This document shows, piece by piece, positions 30,686 to 43,400 of a DNA stretch of 64,000 bases. Position 1 is the stretch's first letter; each line of letters opens with the position of its first letter. Position numbers and translations under genes: made by a program. Origin of the DNA: Poecilobothrus nobilitatus (Eukaryota > Arthropoda > Insecta > Diptera > Dolichopodidae); contig OX352773.1 in NCBI GenBank assembly GCA_947095535.1, positions 208,216,093 to 208,280,092 of the forward strand, in the 5' to 3' direction. Under the pieces are notes generated by a model, which saw nothing but the letters and a program-made list of their open reading frames with translations, was not told where the DNA came from and did not search any database.

Positions 30686-33600
30686 AATAAAATTATTAAA
30701 AAACTTGTTATTTTAATTTTTAAAACTATAAATTTTTTGACTTTAATTTTAAAAAATATGAGTAAAAATTAAAAATACATAATTGAAACGATGCCTATAA
30801 TGTATTAAGAATTTTTTTGTTCAATTTGTCATTTTTAATAATTTAAAATTCTGAATTTGAAATCCTTCTTGGTTGATTAAGTTTTCAACGTGAATAATAA
30901 GTGGGAAAGCCACAAAACCATGTATGTATGGGTACATATTTTTTTCGTAGTTTGTACCTACTATACAAATATTTTCTTTGGTTTAATGCTAAACAAAAAT
31001 TCCGTAAAAAATACTACCTGTTTATAAATCAAATTCTTATTTACTATTCTGTTATTCTTTTGTTATTTTGAATTTAGTTTAGTAGAAAATTTTATTGCAG
31101 TTTAATTTTTTTTTAACTGAACCAACAGGAAACTCATTTTTGCCAATTAAAGTTACCAAGTTTTTAGAAGTGTTTTTACTTAAAGGAAAATTATTTATTA
31201 ACTTTAAAATAATACCGATAATATTTCCATAATAAATTAAATAATTGAGTTTTTCATATCTTATTTATTCTGATATTTTTAAAACCAGCCCATTGTTTCT
31301 TGATAAATACTTGGCAACAGAAAAAAAAACCAAACAAATAGTATTTGGTTAATAAATAATGAAAACACACGAGTTTAGTTCGATTTATATTTTGTTTCGT
31401 GTTTAAAAATGGAAAACTATTTTAATAAATTAAATCGCATTTTACAATTTAGAAAAAAAAACGATTTTATACTACCGTTATAAGAAATATATAAATTAAG
31501 GATATTATTACGTGTTATAAAATAACTGGAATTTTTATAACAGTCTTAATTTTAAAATTAACATACTAAATTATAATATAAAAGCATACATACATACATC
31601 CATACAAATTTAACATTTAAAAAACTATCATCTGATATTAATCATAATCTTTTAAAAGTATGTTTTTTATTTTTATAGATTAATTTTAAAATTAAATTCC
31701 CAAAAAATATAATTTACCTGACTTTTATTAAATAAATTTTGTGGTATAATAATATGTATGGATCATGTATTTATGTACATATGAATGTATAATAATATAT
31801 AATAAATGTAGGTACTAGGTACGTATGTACATACATACATATTATGTAATGTAGATACATACATATGTTTGTATATATAATCAACTAACAATTGAATTTC
31901 TTTTAATTCGATTTTTCCTGGTAATATTTATTTAAATAATAAGTTGTTGACAATTTTTGCCTAAATTCTTGCATTTGTCTGACCTTGATTGCTATTTATA
32001 AGAACAGTAACTGAAGAACGATTTAGTCGAGATGCATACGATTTATATGAATTATTATTTTATGTTAAAAACTTAATTTTCTAACAAATTCAAAGGTATT
32101 TTAAAGACAAAAATAAAAAAAATGAAATATGTTTTTGTTTCTAAACATAAACCTTGTATAGTATATAGTTTATAAAGTTGTACCTGTTTGTACTTAAATC
32201 ATACATACTTATACATAGGTTTGTATTATATTGTACATATATAGATAACATTCTCATACACACATATAACATAATAGAAAATAATTCAATTTAAAGATTT
32301 ATTTTATTTTTTCATACATATACAGTGCTCGTCATAATTATTTGTTCAATAAAGTTTAAATAAAAGCTAAATATTTTTATTTTTCAATTCAAAGAATAAG
32401 TTCAATACAATAGTTTATTATTTTGAAAAACAAAAGTAAACATTAGCAATAGAGTAAATGTAAAACAATAAAAGGATTGTAGTCTTATTCAAAGTAACAA
32501 ATAGAAAAAAAATTTTTAAATCATTGTTTTGCCATAGGTAAAGTTTTTAATTTGTGGCTTCTTTGATTTCAATTACTTTTTACAATCTTCTAAGTGTTCA
32601 TTCTATTATTGTTCTATAGATATTTCGTTCCAAACTTTATTAATATCACATCTAAAGTATATATTCTTATAAGTAGTTACACTTACCACGTGTAACTACT
32701 ACAAAAACACGTAACAAAACACGTACATATACATATGCAAAAATTTATTCAAATTGTAAAAGTGAACGACAATAAGAATTTCGCATACAGAAAAAAAAAC
32801 TAAAAAAAACTATTTGAAATTGAAACATATTCAAATAAATTGAATATTCATTCGGGATCGCCAGGCGCCATTATATATGTAAACAAAAAACTTTAATTTC
32901 AGTTGTTATATATCAGGTACTAAATTCAATTATAAACAAGTTGTACTTATTCAAGCAGACTTTTTTATTGGAGAAACATAGTATTAGTAAAAAACAGTGG
33001 TCTTTTATTAGCAAAGTATAGATATTGTAATAAGTAGTTACACTTACCACCATGTAGTTTTTGTAGTTTTAAGGCCGATTTTCATGGAAAAATTATGGCA
33101 CACTGTACAACATTGATAAACATGTATGCATTTACATGTTTACATAATATTATGCAAACATATGTTTCTCTCCATAATCTACGTTATAGAAATTAATGTA
33201 GGTTATGATTCTCTCCTTTAAATCTACTTTCCTTTATAGTTTACTGTTATTTTTTTGTTTGACAGTTCAACAGTTGCCAGTTTGCCATCTTTGATTGTGC
33301 CCATATACATATATAATATTATCTATATACATGTTACATATATGCTTTGAATTAAATTGATTAAGTATTCAAATAACATAAATGTTATATATCATTATAA
33401 CATTCAGTTGCTAATTTGAAATTTTTCAGTTTTGCACTTGCATAGTTGCATATGTCAGCTTAATATTTTTTTCGTTAATTAACAATTGAGTATGTGTATA
33501 CTATAATAGTTTCTGCAGACGATCAGCAACAGATATATTTTTTTTATGATTTGAATATACACAAACACAACATAGATATTGTACATACATACATACTTAC

Positions 33601-34806
33601 ATAAGTAATGTATAAATTTGTGATACTGCACAATGCACATGCATATCTCATTTATTAAAAATTGAAAACTTTCAGAACAATTAGAATTTAGAAAACCAGA
33701 CCAATTTCCACATTAGTCTTCTAGAATCTGGATTCTTAATACCTCTATATTTCCACAATATTTAGCCTTCAAAAAGAAGATGCTTCTTATACTATGTGCA
33801 TTTGGAAATAAATTTTTAAGCAACAAGTATATAAAATAAAAGGGTATAGTAAAATAATTATTTTACTTATTTTTTCTTTTCGTAGATAACCAAAAATTTT
33901 TTGATCCTCATAAAAATTTTTATTTATCTTATCTTTATATTTTTATATTCTCTTGTTCAACGACACCGCATATAATTTTGGATTTAAAAAAGGAAAGGAA
34001 AGGACGAAAAGGAAAGAAAAGAGAAGAGCTATGAAACATAATGAAAAAACTAGATTAGAGAAGACTAGTGTGGAAAATGGAAATAGGCATTCTAGCTTGA
34101 AACTTTTTTAAATGTTTAAATTAATAATTAATTAACAGATTGCCTTTAAATTTAAAGTAGAATAATTTGTCTCTTTTTAAACGAAATGATTTTTAAATTA
34201 AAATTGCTTCATGAATAATAAGATTAAAGAAATTCCTGTAATTATAAATTGTGTGTAGTGACCACCGTTATAATTAAGCATTGTACAAAATTTATGAACT
34301 GGAAAAAAAATATGATTATGTATTTATTTTATAATAAATTAAATTTTAAATTATCTAATTATGATATTCTCTTATTAATTTCAACAATAACTTAAAGTGA
34401 TACCATACAAACAACTAAAATGTTATCAAAAAAATTAAAAACACAAAAAAAAAACAAAAAAAAAAAACAGGAAATAATTCAAACTTAGCATAAATATTTT
34501 ATCCCGAAAATTAAAGCTAAAAAACTAAAAAGTAGCCTTTTATTTTATGATCAGATTGCGAAAGGAATTTAATTGAATAAAAACTAATGAAGGTTTTTTA
34601 ATTAAATAATTTTGATTTTTCTTTGGTTATTGTGGTTGAAATTTAATTTTCATGAATACATTACAGTAAATTCTTATTATTATATAAAAAAATAAACATG
34701 AACAAAAATGTTGCTATAAAATTTTAAAATAGTAAAGTAATTTCTCATATTAACATAAATAACTTAATTATTAATTACTTCGACTAAAAATAAAATAAAA
34801 AAAAAA
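30686..34806. other. Intergenic between DDX55 and su(s)
   Basis: About 4.1 kb of AT-rich non-coding DNA. It contains CATA/TATG microsatellite runs (near 31580-31610, 31820-31870, 33580-33600), an inverted-repeat element at 33706-34075, and short fragments resembling element ends: aattaatgtaggttatga at 33191 (A-type end) and ttaaggccgattttcatgg at 33070 (diverged TTAA-MITE end). No gene is recognised. Confidence 0.5.
33706..34075. mobile_element. Diverged inverted-repeat element, relative of 17616-17791
   Basis: The left arm (near 33706-33750, tttccacattagtcttctag) and the right arm (near 34025-34075, gagaagactagtgtggaaaa) are imperfect inverted copies. They share the agtcttct core and the attatgttt inner part with the element at 17616. 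The loop is AT-rich and non-coding. Mismatches are numerous, so the element is old. Confidence 0.5.
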
Positions 34807-37800
34807 ATGGAAAAAATTGAAGATGAAAATTATGAAGATGGTGAATTAACTTCTGATTCTGAAAATGAAAATTTGGCCATAAATGACCAAAATAACGGTA
34901 AATGCTATAAAAGATAGGGAGTTTCAAATAGTACTCCTTATAATATTGGATTTAAATTATTGCTAAATAATGAAAATTCTTTTAAAAATATAGATTTTCA
35001 AAATTTATTAACTGATTTTGAGAGCCATATGAAAAAATCAAATTTAAATGAAAACAGGTCACAAAAAATTAGAAATGATAAAAAGGTAACTACATAAGTA
35101 ACTGTAAAGAAAAAATTTAGGCTTATCACAATTTATTTTATACCAAAATTAAACCAATCCAATATGACTTTCTGGAAATTGAGAAAAATTTACTAAAGTT
35201 GATACATAAATGACAGTAGTATAATATAATATAAAAATTACATATTTCATACCGTCCAATTATTTTAACCTTGAATTAAAGTTTTATATAAAATATAAAG
35301 ATAAATAATTCTTTTTGGTGTTTTTTGGTTTTTTTTTTTTAAACTAGAAAACAATTATCATTTATTAAATCTTAAAAAAAAATTTACCAATTTGAAAAAG
35401 CAAAAAAGTACCGAAATTTGTTTTTGGTATACGCAGTGCTAGTTTTTTGTTTGAATATTTAAATATAACACATGTTTATAATATAAAAATTAAAAATATA
35501 AAGTTTAATTAATTAATTAAAAATAAAAGTTGTACCATATGTATATAAAATAGCGATATATTTTCAATGTACTATTATTTTTAGGGCCATAAGATATCTA
35601 ATAATAATGGAAAATCATCGTTTATGGAAGATGATGAGCTGATTTTTGTAAGAGGTGCTAGCCCTCCTATTTTACTACATAATGATGATTTTGTTACAAA
35701 TAATAATAAAGAAATATCCTTTAATAATTTGGATCTAATACCCCAAAGCTCTTATAATAAATATAAAAACCGAAAATCGAGAAAAGTAAGTGAAAAATTT
35801 ATAAATGTACGTAATTTTTGTATGTAAATTGGAAATTTTAGTGGGAAATGTGCATTTATTTTTTTTTACTAATAAAAAAACTTTTTATTTAGACGAACAG
35901 TGAAATTTATAATTCTTCATTGTGTCCATCATTTACCCAACAATTAAAAATATGCAAATTTTATCTTTATGATAAATGTGGAAAAACTGAAAAAACATGT
36001 ACATTTTTACATTCTCAGTTTCCTTGTAAATATTATTATTTAGGAATAAATTGTCCAGATGGAGATAAATGCAAACTAAGTCATGGTGGAGTATTGTCTG
36101 ATGAAATGAAAGAAGCACTTTTATTGCATATACAAATAGCTCCAAGAGAAATATTGGGAGATTTTAAAATGTCCGCCGAGCACGCAAAAAAATTACTTAA
36201 TAACCGACACGCTCAACTAGCATTCAAAAATGTTGAGATAAAACAAATTACCAGTAGTGAAACTTTTGAAGAGCAAACAAACAATTTTCAAGACGTTTTC
36301 GTAACTGAAAACACACATAGGTAAATTAGAAAAATTTATTACAATCATTTATAAATTTATATTTTTATAGATCTGATTCTATACAACAAAAATTAATAAA
36401 AAATGAATATCTTTCAATACCGGATTTTTTAAAAATTGAAAAATTTAATGATATTCTAAATGAAAAGCAAATAAAATCACTTAAAAAAATTGGAGTTAGT
36501 TATTCATATCAATTGCTAACACTTTCAATGATTGAACTAAATGCTTGTGGTATAAACGTTATGGAAGTCATCAAAATCCAGGAAAGAATCAAAGAAAAAG
36601 ATAAAATAAATAGTTTACAAATAACTAGTAATTTAGAACACAAAAAAGATGTTGACATGAGAAATTTTTCTGCACCACTTTCTACGGCAAGGTATAAAAT
36701 TTACGTAAATATTTAAAATTATTTAAAATTTAATAATTTAGTCTTGATGATTCAAATGGACTTACATTATTGCCACCTGTAATTTCTGTCGAAACTTTGC
36801 ATAATCCACGAATTGAAGATATAGATGAAGAAGAAGAATGTAATTTAATAATAGACGAAGAAGCTTCAAATATGAGTGAAGGAGAGGTTATTTTATACAT
36901 TAATTTATACATTTTAATTTATTTGATAATTTTATTAAATCATTACAGCTGGAACTTTTAAAAAGAGATTTGCAAAATAAAATTAATCAAACACAAGAAG
37001 ATCCGGTGGACTTGTTAAAAGAAATAAACTCTAATGAAAGTTATAGTAACTTTTATTATGATAATATTAAAAATAATTACGACGTTTCAGATGAAAATAA
37101 AAATAATTTACTTATCACTGATAACGATAATGTTATGGTAATGGATTTATCAAACAAAACAAGTGATAATAAAAATATTAAAAAATACAAATTAATTTCG
37201 AGTGAAAAAGAATACATTCAAAATGTATTCAATGAAATAAACAATAATGAATCAGTATTTGCGGTGCAATCTGAAAAAATAAAAAAAAATGAGATAAATG
37301 ATTATGGTAAGAAGCAATTTTATTTTTTATTTCATATTAAAAAATGACGTGTTTGTTATTTGTTTCTCTTACCTTTTCATAATTATTATCTTTTACAAAA
37401 TAACACAAAAGCTAAGGATTTAAGAAAAATTTCAACTAACATTAACACAATTGACGATATAAAAATAATTACTGCTGGTAATAAATTCTTGTTATTTTTT
37501 GTAAAATAATGATTATATATAAAATAGCCTTTTACTTTGGTTGTTGAATTGAAGTTTATAAGGTTTTTATTTTCTTAATTTATAATATTAGTATTTTGTT
37601 TTTTTAATAAGAAATTAAAAACTATATTTTCTTATTTCTTTTGTAGGTGATTTTGATATGCGTTTGCCCTTTAGTCCTATTTTACAGGATTATAAACCAG
37701 CTACCGAATGTGATGGATCTTTTACTTCACATCCTTTCATTCCATGGAAGGTAATTTTTTAATTTAAATAAACACATGCATTTTTTCTAATTTATTATGG

Positions 37801-39619
37801 TTTTTTTTTTTTATTCAATGTGTAACTATTTTAGTTAGTAGAAATGCTGATTCCTGCTAAGGAACAAATATCCTTAGAGTTAATTGAAAAATTACAAAAA
37901 TCTAATGATCCAAGATGTAGAAAACAAAGTATTCATAAAGAACAATACTCTTTTGATGGAAATATTCATTGTTTGCTTGATGAAACCGCTAAGTTAAACA
38001 GCAATAATTCATTAGTAATTAGTAACACGGATGACAATAATAATAAAAGTATAAATAATATAGATTTCATCGATCCTCGAAAAAATCAAACTAAAAGTTC
38101 TACTTATGAAAGTATCAACAGTAGTCAGGTTCCAAGTGTAATGCAAATTTTACAACATTATTTACATCGATCTACATGGTATAACGAGCAAAATTCAAAA
38201 ACCAAAATGGAGATCAATTGGCTAGTAGCGGAATTAGCTAACCATTTAAAAAAATTTAAGCAACAAAATACGCCAAATAAAAAGTTTAATCTTTGTGAAC
38301 TAAAATATTTTAATAAAATTCAAAATGTTTTAAGTAACTTAAAAATATTTATTGATTTAAACGGCTCTATACTGCCAGAAAAGCCACCTGAAATAAATTA
38401 TTTTGGTAATACTGGTATCGTTACGAACAACTTTATTGGAGGTTTTGAAACATTTTGGGGTGGAATACAGCCATCGCAACAACAATTGCCAGTAATTTCA
38501 AATCTTGTTCCGATTGGTTCTTTTCAAGCGCCGGCGCCCTTGAATTTTGCTAAGCCGGGTTTACTTGGTATGCACCCAAATGATGTCAGTGGTGTTGAAT
38601 TTAATAATCGGTTCCGCCCGGCAGCAACCACGATAAATAATAATAATATGCATTTTGGAAATAATATATTTTATGGTAACCAAAATTTTGCGTTACGTTT
38701 TGAAGGAAACTACAAGCCATTATTTCAACAAGAACCTAACAACATGCAAAATCGGAGTTTTAGAATGGTACAAAGGGGTAATATGAGATCAAATGATAGA
38801 AATTTAATTAAAAATAGAAATAATTTCAAAATTCGAAATAACAATAACAATCATTTTTCAAATCGATATAATAATGCTAAAAATAAAAGACCAACCAACA
38901 ATAACAATGATTTCGGTTGTTATGATAATGCAAATAATATAGAAGATAATAAAAACTGCAGTAGTAAATGTAGTCCAGATGAAGATAATTGGGACGAGCT
39001 TAACAATACTGAGTCTATTAAAAGCAACAACGAAAATACCAATATTTATAATGAAGACAAATGTTTAAAAAGTAATAAATCTGACGAAGAGGATTGGGAT
39101 CTTGATACTGAAGATAATAAACAACTAAAAAACACAAACACTGAAGAAGAGCCTTGGAATAATCAAAAGGTAATGAAAACCGAAGAACATTTTTCTTTAA
39201 AATCTTTGAAAATTAATAATGAAGAAAATTGGGATAGTGACGATAATAATGATAACATATTAACCGAACAATATAATAATTCTGTTAGAGACTCTTTCAG
39301 ATATAAAACAAACAACAGTGTTGGTGATGAAAATTTAGAATCTGTACCAGAAAAAAAAATTAAACTAAGTATTGATTATGATATTTCTATTGAACAATCA
39401 GCAGAGTTGCCACTAAATTTTAATAGTGAAAATTTTAGTTACGTTAAAAGTGATGAGAAAACTTCTTTGGAGGATGCAAAGAAAATGGATTCATTTTTTT
39501 ATGATACAAAAGGAGTAAAAATCGATGAAGAGAAAAAAAATTTTAATAAATATTTTGTAAATAACATTGAAATTTCTAAAAGTACTACAGTAGATGATTC
39601 AGAAGAAGAATGGGATTAA
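34807..39619 (+). CDS. su(s): Suppressor of sable / ZC3H4-type CCCH zinc-finger protein
   Basis: Exons: 34807-34897, 34994-35085, 35585-35785, 35893-36320, 36371-36691, 36742-36886, 36949-37306, 37412-37477, 37647-37750, 37835-39619; about 1196 residues. The N-terminus is acidic (YEDGELTSDSENE), then DELIFVRGASPP. Two CCCH fingers follow in tandem: CKFYLYDKCGKTEKTCTFLH (C-x7-C-x6-C-x3-H) and CKYYYLGINCPDGDKCKLSH (C-x8-C-x5-C-x3-H), then the family phrase HIQIAPREILGDF. The C-terminal half is Asn-rich and disordered with repeated acidic Trp motifs, ending EEEWD. Family members bind RNA in the nucleus and stop unproductive early transcription together with Wdr82. Skipping 34898-34993 as an intron removes an in-frame TAG at 34915; that splice is inferred. 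The 66-nt exon 37412-37477 is in phase but could be optional. Confidence 0.88.
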
Positions 39620-40440
39620 ATAGTTATAGAAAAAAGTTTTTTTTTGTTTATAGTTGTGAAGACGTATTTTAAGTTTTTTTTTTTTTTAAATAAAAAATAT
39701 TTTTACTAAAACTTAATGTTATTTATAGAAGGTTGTTACTATTATATTCATTATTCAATTGTTGTAAATATCTACAACTTTAATGTGGTAACTGTTCTCT
39801 ATATTTTCATTTTTATAAAGTGTGGATATGAAAAGTGATAGTTTTCTATTGAGAGTTATTTGTTCTCCATTTTCATTCATAATTCTTTCTCAAAAATACT
39901 TAATGTAGCATCTTGATCTTTTGTCCATAATTTTTTTTATACATGACCACGAATCATTGTAAATGTCAATATAGATAAGGTACTTTTACGTCTATCGTTT
40001 GTCTTTAAATATCAACCATTCAAGGTTTTCACTTTAGTTTTTTTTACTTGTGCTTGAAAGTCGTTTGGATTTTGTTTTTTGTTTGACTATGTATTTGGTT
40101 TAAATTCATCATGTGTTTACTTCAAAATCAAGAGAGCCTTTTACTGGCCTTTTTATAGCTCTTGGTAATAACATTACTGTTTCAAAGCCTGAATTACGGA
40201 ACAAATAATTTCTGTTGTTTTACTATTAACATTCGTCAGAGTTGCTTTCAGCGTTTCCGCTTGATAAAATAAAACCCGTAATTTTTTTTATAATTTATTA
40301 TAATTCACGTTAATGAATAAAAAAGATTTATTATAAACCAAATAATAATTCATTAAAAATAAAAAAAATCATAAATACTTTAGAAGTTTAACAAATAGTT
40401 AAATTTAGAAATATATTTTTTATTTATAAAAAAATAAGAC
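39620..40440. other. Convergent intergenic region, su(s) and spn-E 3' ends
   Basis: Both genes end toward this 820-bp stretch. An aataaa signal near 39690 could serve su(s), and TTTATT-type words near 40330-40430 could serve the minus-strand spn-E. No coding frame is seen. Confidence 0.5.
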
Positions 40441-43400
40441 TTAATTAGCTTTAAAATTAATTTGTTTTTCGCGATCTTTATGTAATTTCGATAGTAAATG
40501 TATTCTTAGCTGCATGATATCATTAAGTTTTTGTCCACATAATTCACACATAATATCGCTTGGCGCGGAGGAATTGCTAACAATAAAAAAAAAAAGAATA
40601 TTTGATTTTATATATACAACAAATAAAATTTAAAACCCACAATTTTTTATATTCATAAAGCAATTCACAGTTTTTCCTCAAGTCATGAACATTTTCAATT
40701 GACTCATTATATAAACGCATACAATCATGTAATGGAAAAATTGATAGATCTCCGTATAAATTTCGTTTACCATGCATATCATTTAAATCCACTTGATTCC
40801 AATCAAAACCGAATTCATCAGAGTCCATTTCTATGTATCGCCTATCTTGTTCTAGTAATCTAAAAATTATAAATAAAATACTTAATTTTTTGTTAAAGAA
40901 CTTATTTTTGGTACTTTATTAAAAGTTCCTTGATTTTGGCGGTTAAGTTAGTTCTATCTTTCTGAGAAATTATGGGAATATCTTCACCAGCATTTGTACG
41001 CAAAATTGTATCCATTGAATAACGTATTTGATTTATCTAAAATCATGTGAAAAAAAAATAAAGTATGTAATTAGGTAGTTTATTATTAATTATTGAATAA
41101 GTACATACTATTTCTATATCTTTTTCAAGAATTTCAACATTTAAATGAAATCTCATATCATGTTCAGCAAAAAGAGATTCTGTAGAATCTTTTGATTTAG
41201 GACCTAAGCCACATAACATAGACGAAAATTTTGTTTTATTTTTGTTGCGTCGCAACTCCATTTTTGGACAAAAAATTAAAGCCATTAATGGAGCAAATCC
41301 TTTAATATTTGGCATTATACTTGTTTGTCTCGCAGTCAAATTGTCCTTTTCAATTGATTCACTAACAGTTGCTGCCACTATTAAACGTTCATGATTATCT
41401 TGTGGGTCAGCGTTAAGTAAAACAGAATTTACAGAATCTCGTTCGATACGCACAGTTTTCCAAGTTCCAGCATGAGACGTTGAATGACATACTGTTTCGA
41501 GGGGACTTAACGGACCACGTAAATCTAGCTTAATTGTACATTTTTCTGCTGCTGGTGGCTCAATGTTTAATTGTTTAGAATCCGAATCGAATTGTCTTAT
41601 GTAATCTTGGAGAAATGCACGATCGTCATCTTCATTTTTGTAAAAGCTTTCAAAGTTTTTATATCGCTGCTCCAATTGCTTACGTGTTCTTAAGTCATTG
41701 TCAATCTATTCAAAAACAAAAAACAATAAATAATTAAAAAAAATTTTTTGGTTTAAACAGGTATTATGTATTATTACCTTGGACATATAGTTTTCTTCGC
41801 AAAATTGTGCAAAATTTTTGTTTACTAAAATATCATTAATAAATTCAGTGCCAATTTTTATGAAAACTGAACAAACTCCATTTACAACAGAATATACTTC
41901 TAGTTCTATATTCTTAGTTTGATCAAATTGTGTCTTAATTAATTCCTGAAAGAATTGAGTTGACTCTTTAGTCCATTGATCTGTCATACAATTGATAGCT
42001 GAGGGTGCAATTCCTGCCAAAGAGCATTCAAAAGATCTAGGCGGCAATTCAAATAAAATTGAAGTTTCTTCAGTTTGATTTATGCCGTACAGATCTGATA
42101 TATCTATTGAAACAATATCTCCATAGTCTATAAATATAACCTGTTTTTTAATAATAAAATAAAAGTTAAAAAAAAATACAGTTACAATTATGAGTTGATA
42201 GTACCTTATAACATAGCGAGCGTAGTTTTGCTTCTTCTTCTTTTCGCAATATTTTTGCTCTATAAAGTCGACGTTTATATTTGGCAACTATCATTTCACC
42301 ACGTTTGATTTCTGTAAAGCTCTTAAATGTGTATAACGCTTCATCACTATTTAATGCTCTTATAATATGCTTCAATTGATTTTCTATTTGCCTTGGTTGA
42401 AACCAAAATTTACCACAATTCTCAATCTGTTAATAATACAACAATATTATAAAATTCAAGAAATAATATGACAGTACATATGAAATTTTTCCTCGTTCAC
42501 ATCTTGTAAAAACTGACGGTATAACAACAAATTCAGCTTCTGTACTAGTTGTTTTGAAAAATTGAAATTGACCATCAATAACTTGTCCTAACCTTTTTTC
42601 AACCGCATAATTAGTAGCCTCACGTGACCTTAATTAATAAATTAACTTAAAAAATTATAAAATAAAAATATATTATGGATATTTACGGCATAACTTTTAT
42701 ATATGTAGGCAAACGTAAATGTCTCATTTTTATTGCTTTATATACTTCTGGCCTCACTCGACCTGGTAAGGAAAATTTTAAATTGTTTGTTTTAGGATAA
42801 TCATCGACTAGATCTGTGTTAAATTTAACAAAAATTTTTTGAGTTCCTTCTTCAAAATCAATTTCTATATTTTTATAAGCAATCATAGCTTTTTTAAATA
42901 TGTCTTTAATGGGTTTAACATACAGTTGACCAATATTCTTGTTATCAAATCCGGTAAAATAAACCGTATTACATGGATTTCTTCCGCAAAGTGTTTGATA
43001 TGCAGCTCGCTCAGTTTCATATTGATTACTACTAGTTCTCAAAAAGTAATTAGGATAGAACGCCCCTTAAATAAAAAAGATTTATTAAAAATATGAAAAT
43101 GTGAAAAAAAATTACCTGCTATGGCAACTTTTAAGGCTATCGCTTTTTCGTGATCCAGCCAATTAACACGATCATAACTTGTGTTTTCTTTGATACCGAT
43201 GAATTTTAAACGTGATTTAATTTCCTGAATTAGGTAATGCATTTCTTTCATAGATCGTGAATTAATATAAAACCGACGAGACCATGTTGCTTCAGCATTT
43301 TCATGTTGAAATTGACCTTGTTCATATTTACTTAACCAAACCTTTAAGAAAGTGATGGATTTAATTTTAATAATATTTAAAATGTAATATATTAAAGAAT

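Noticed and set aside
31580..31870. CATA/TATG runs as a tandem-repeat or CRISPR-like array
   Set aside because: Plain microsatellites with no spacer structure.
34898..34917. 20-nt GTAAAT...ATAG interval as an intron in su(s)
   Set aside because: Too short to splice, and it would shift the frame into a stop. The 96-nt interval fits instead.
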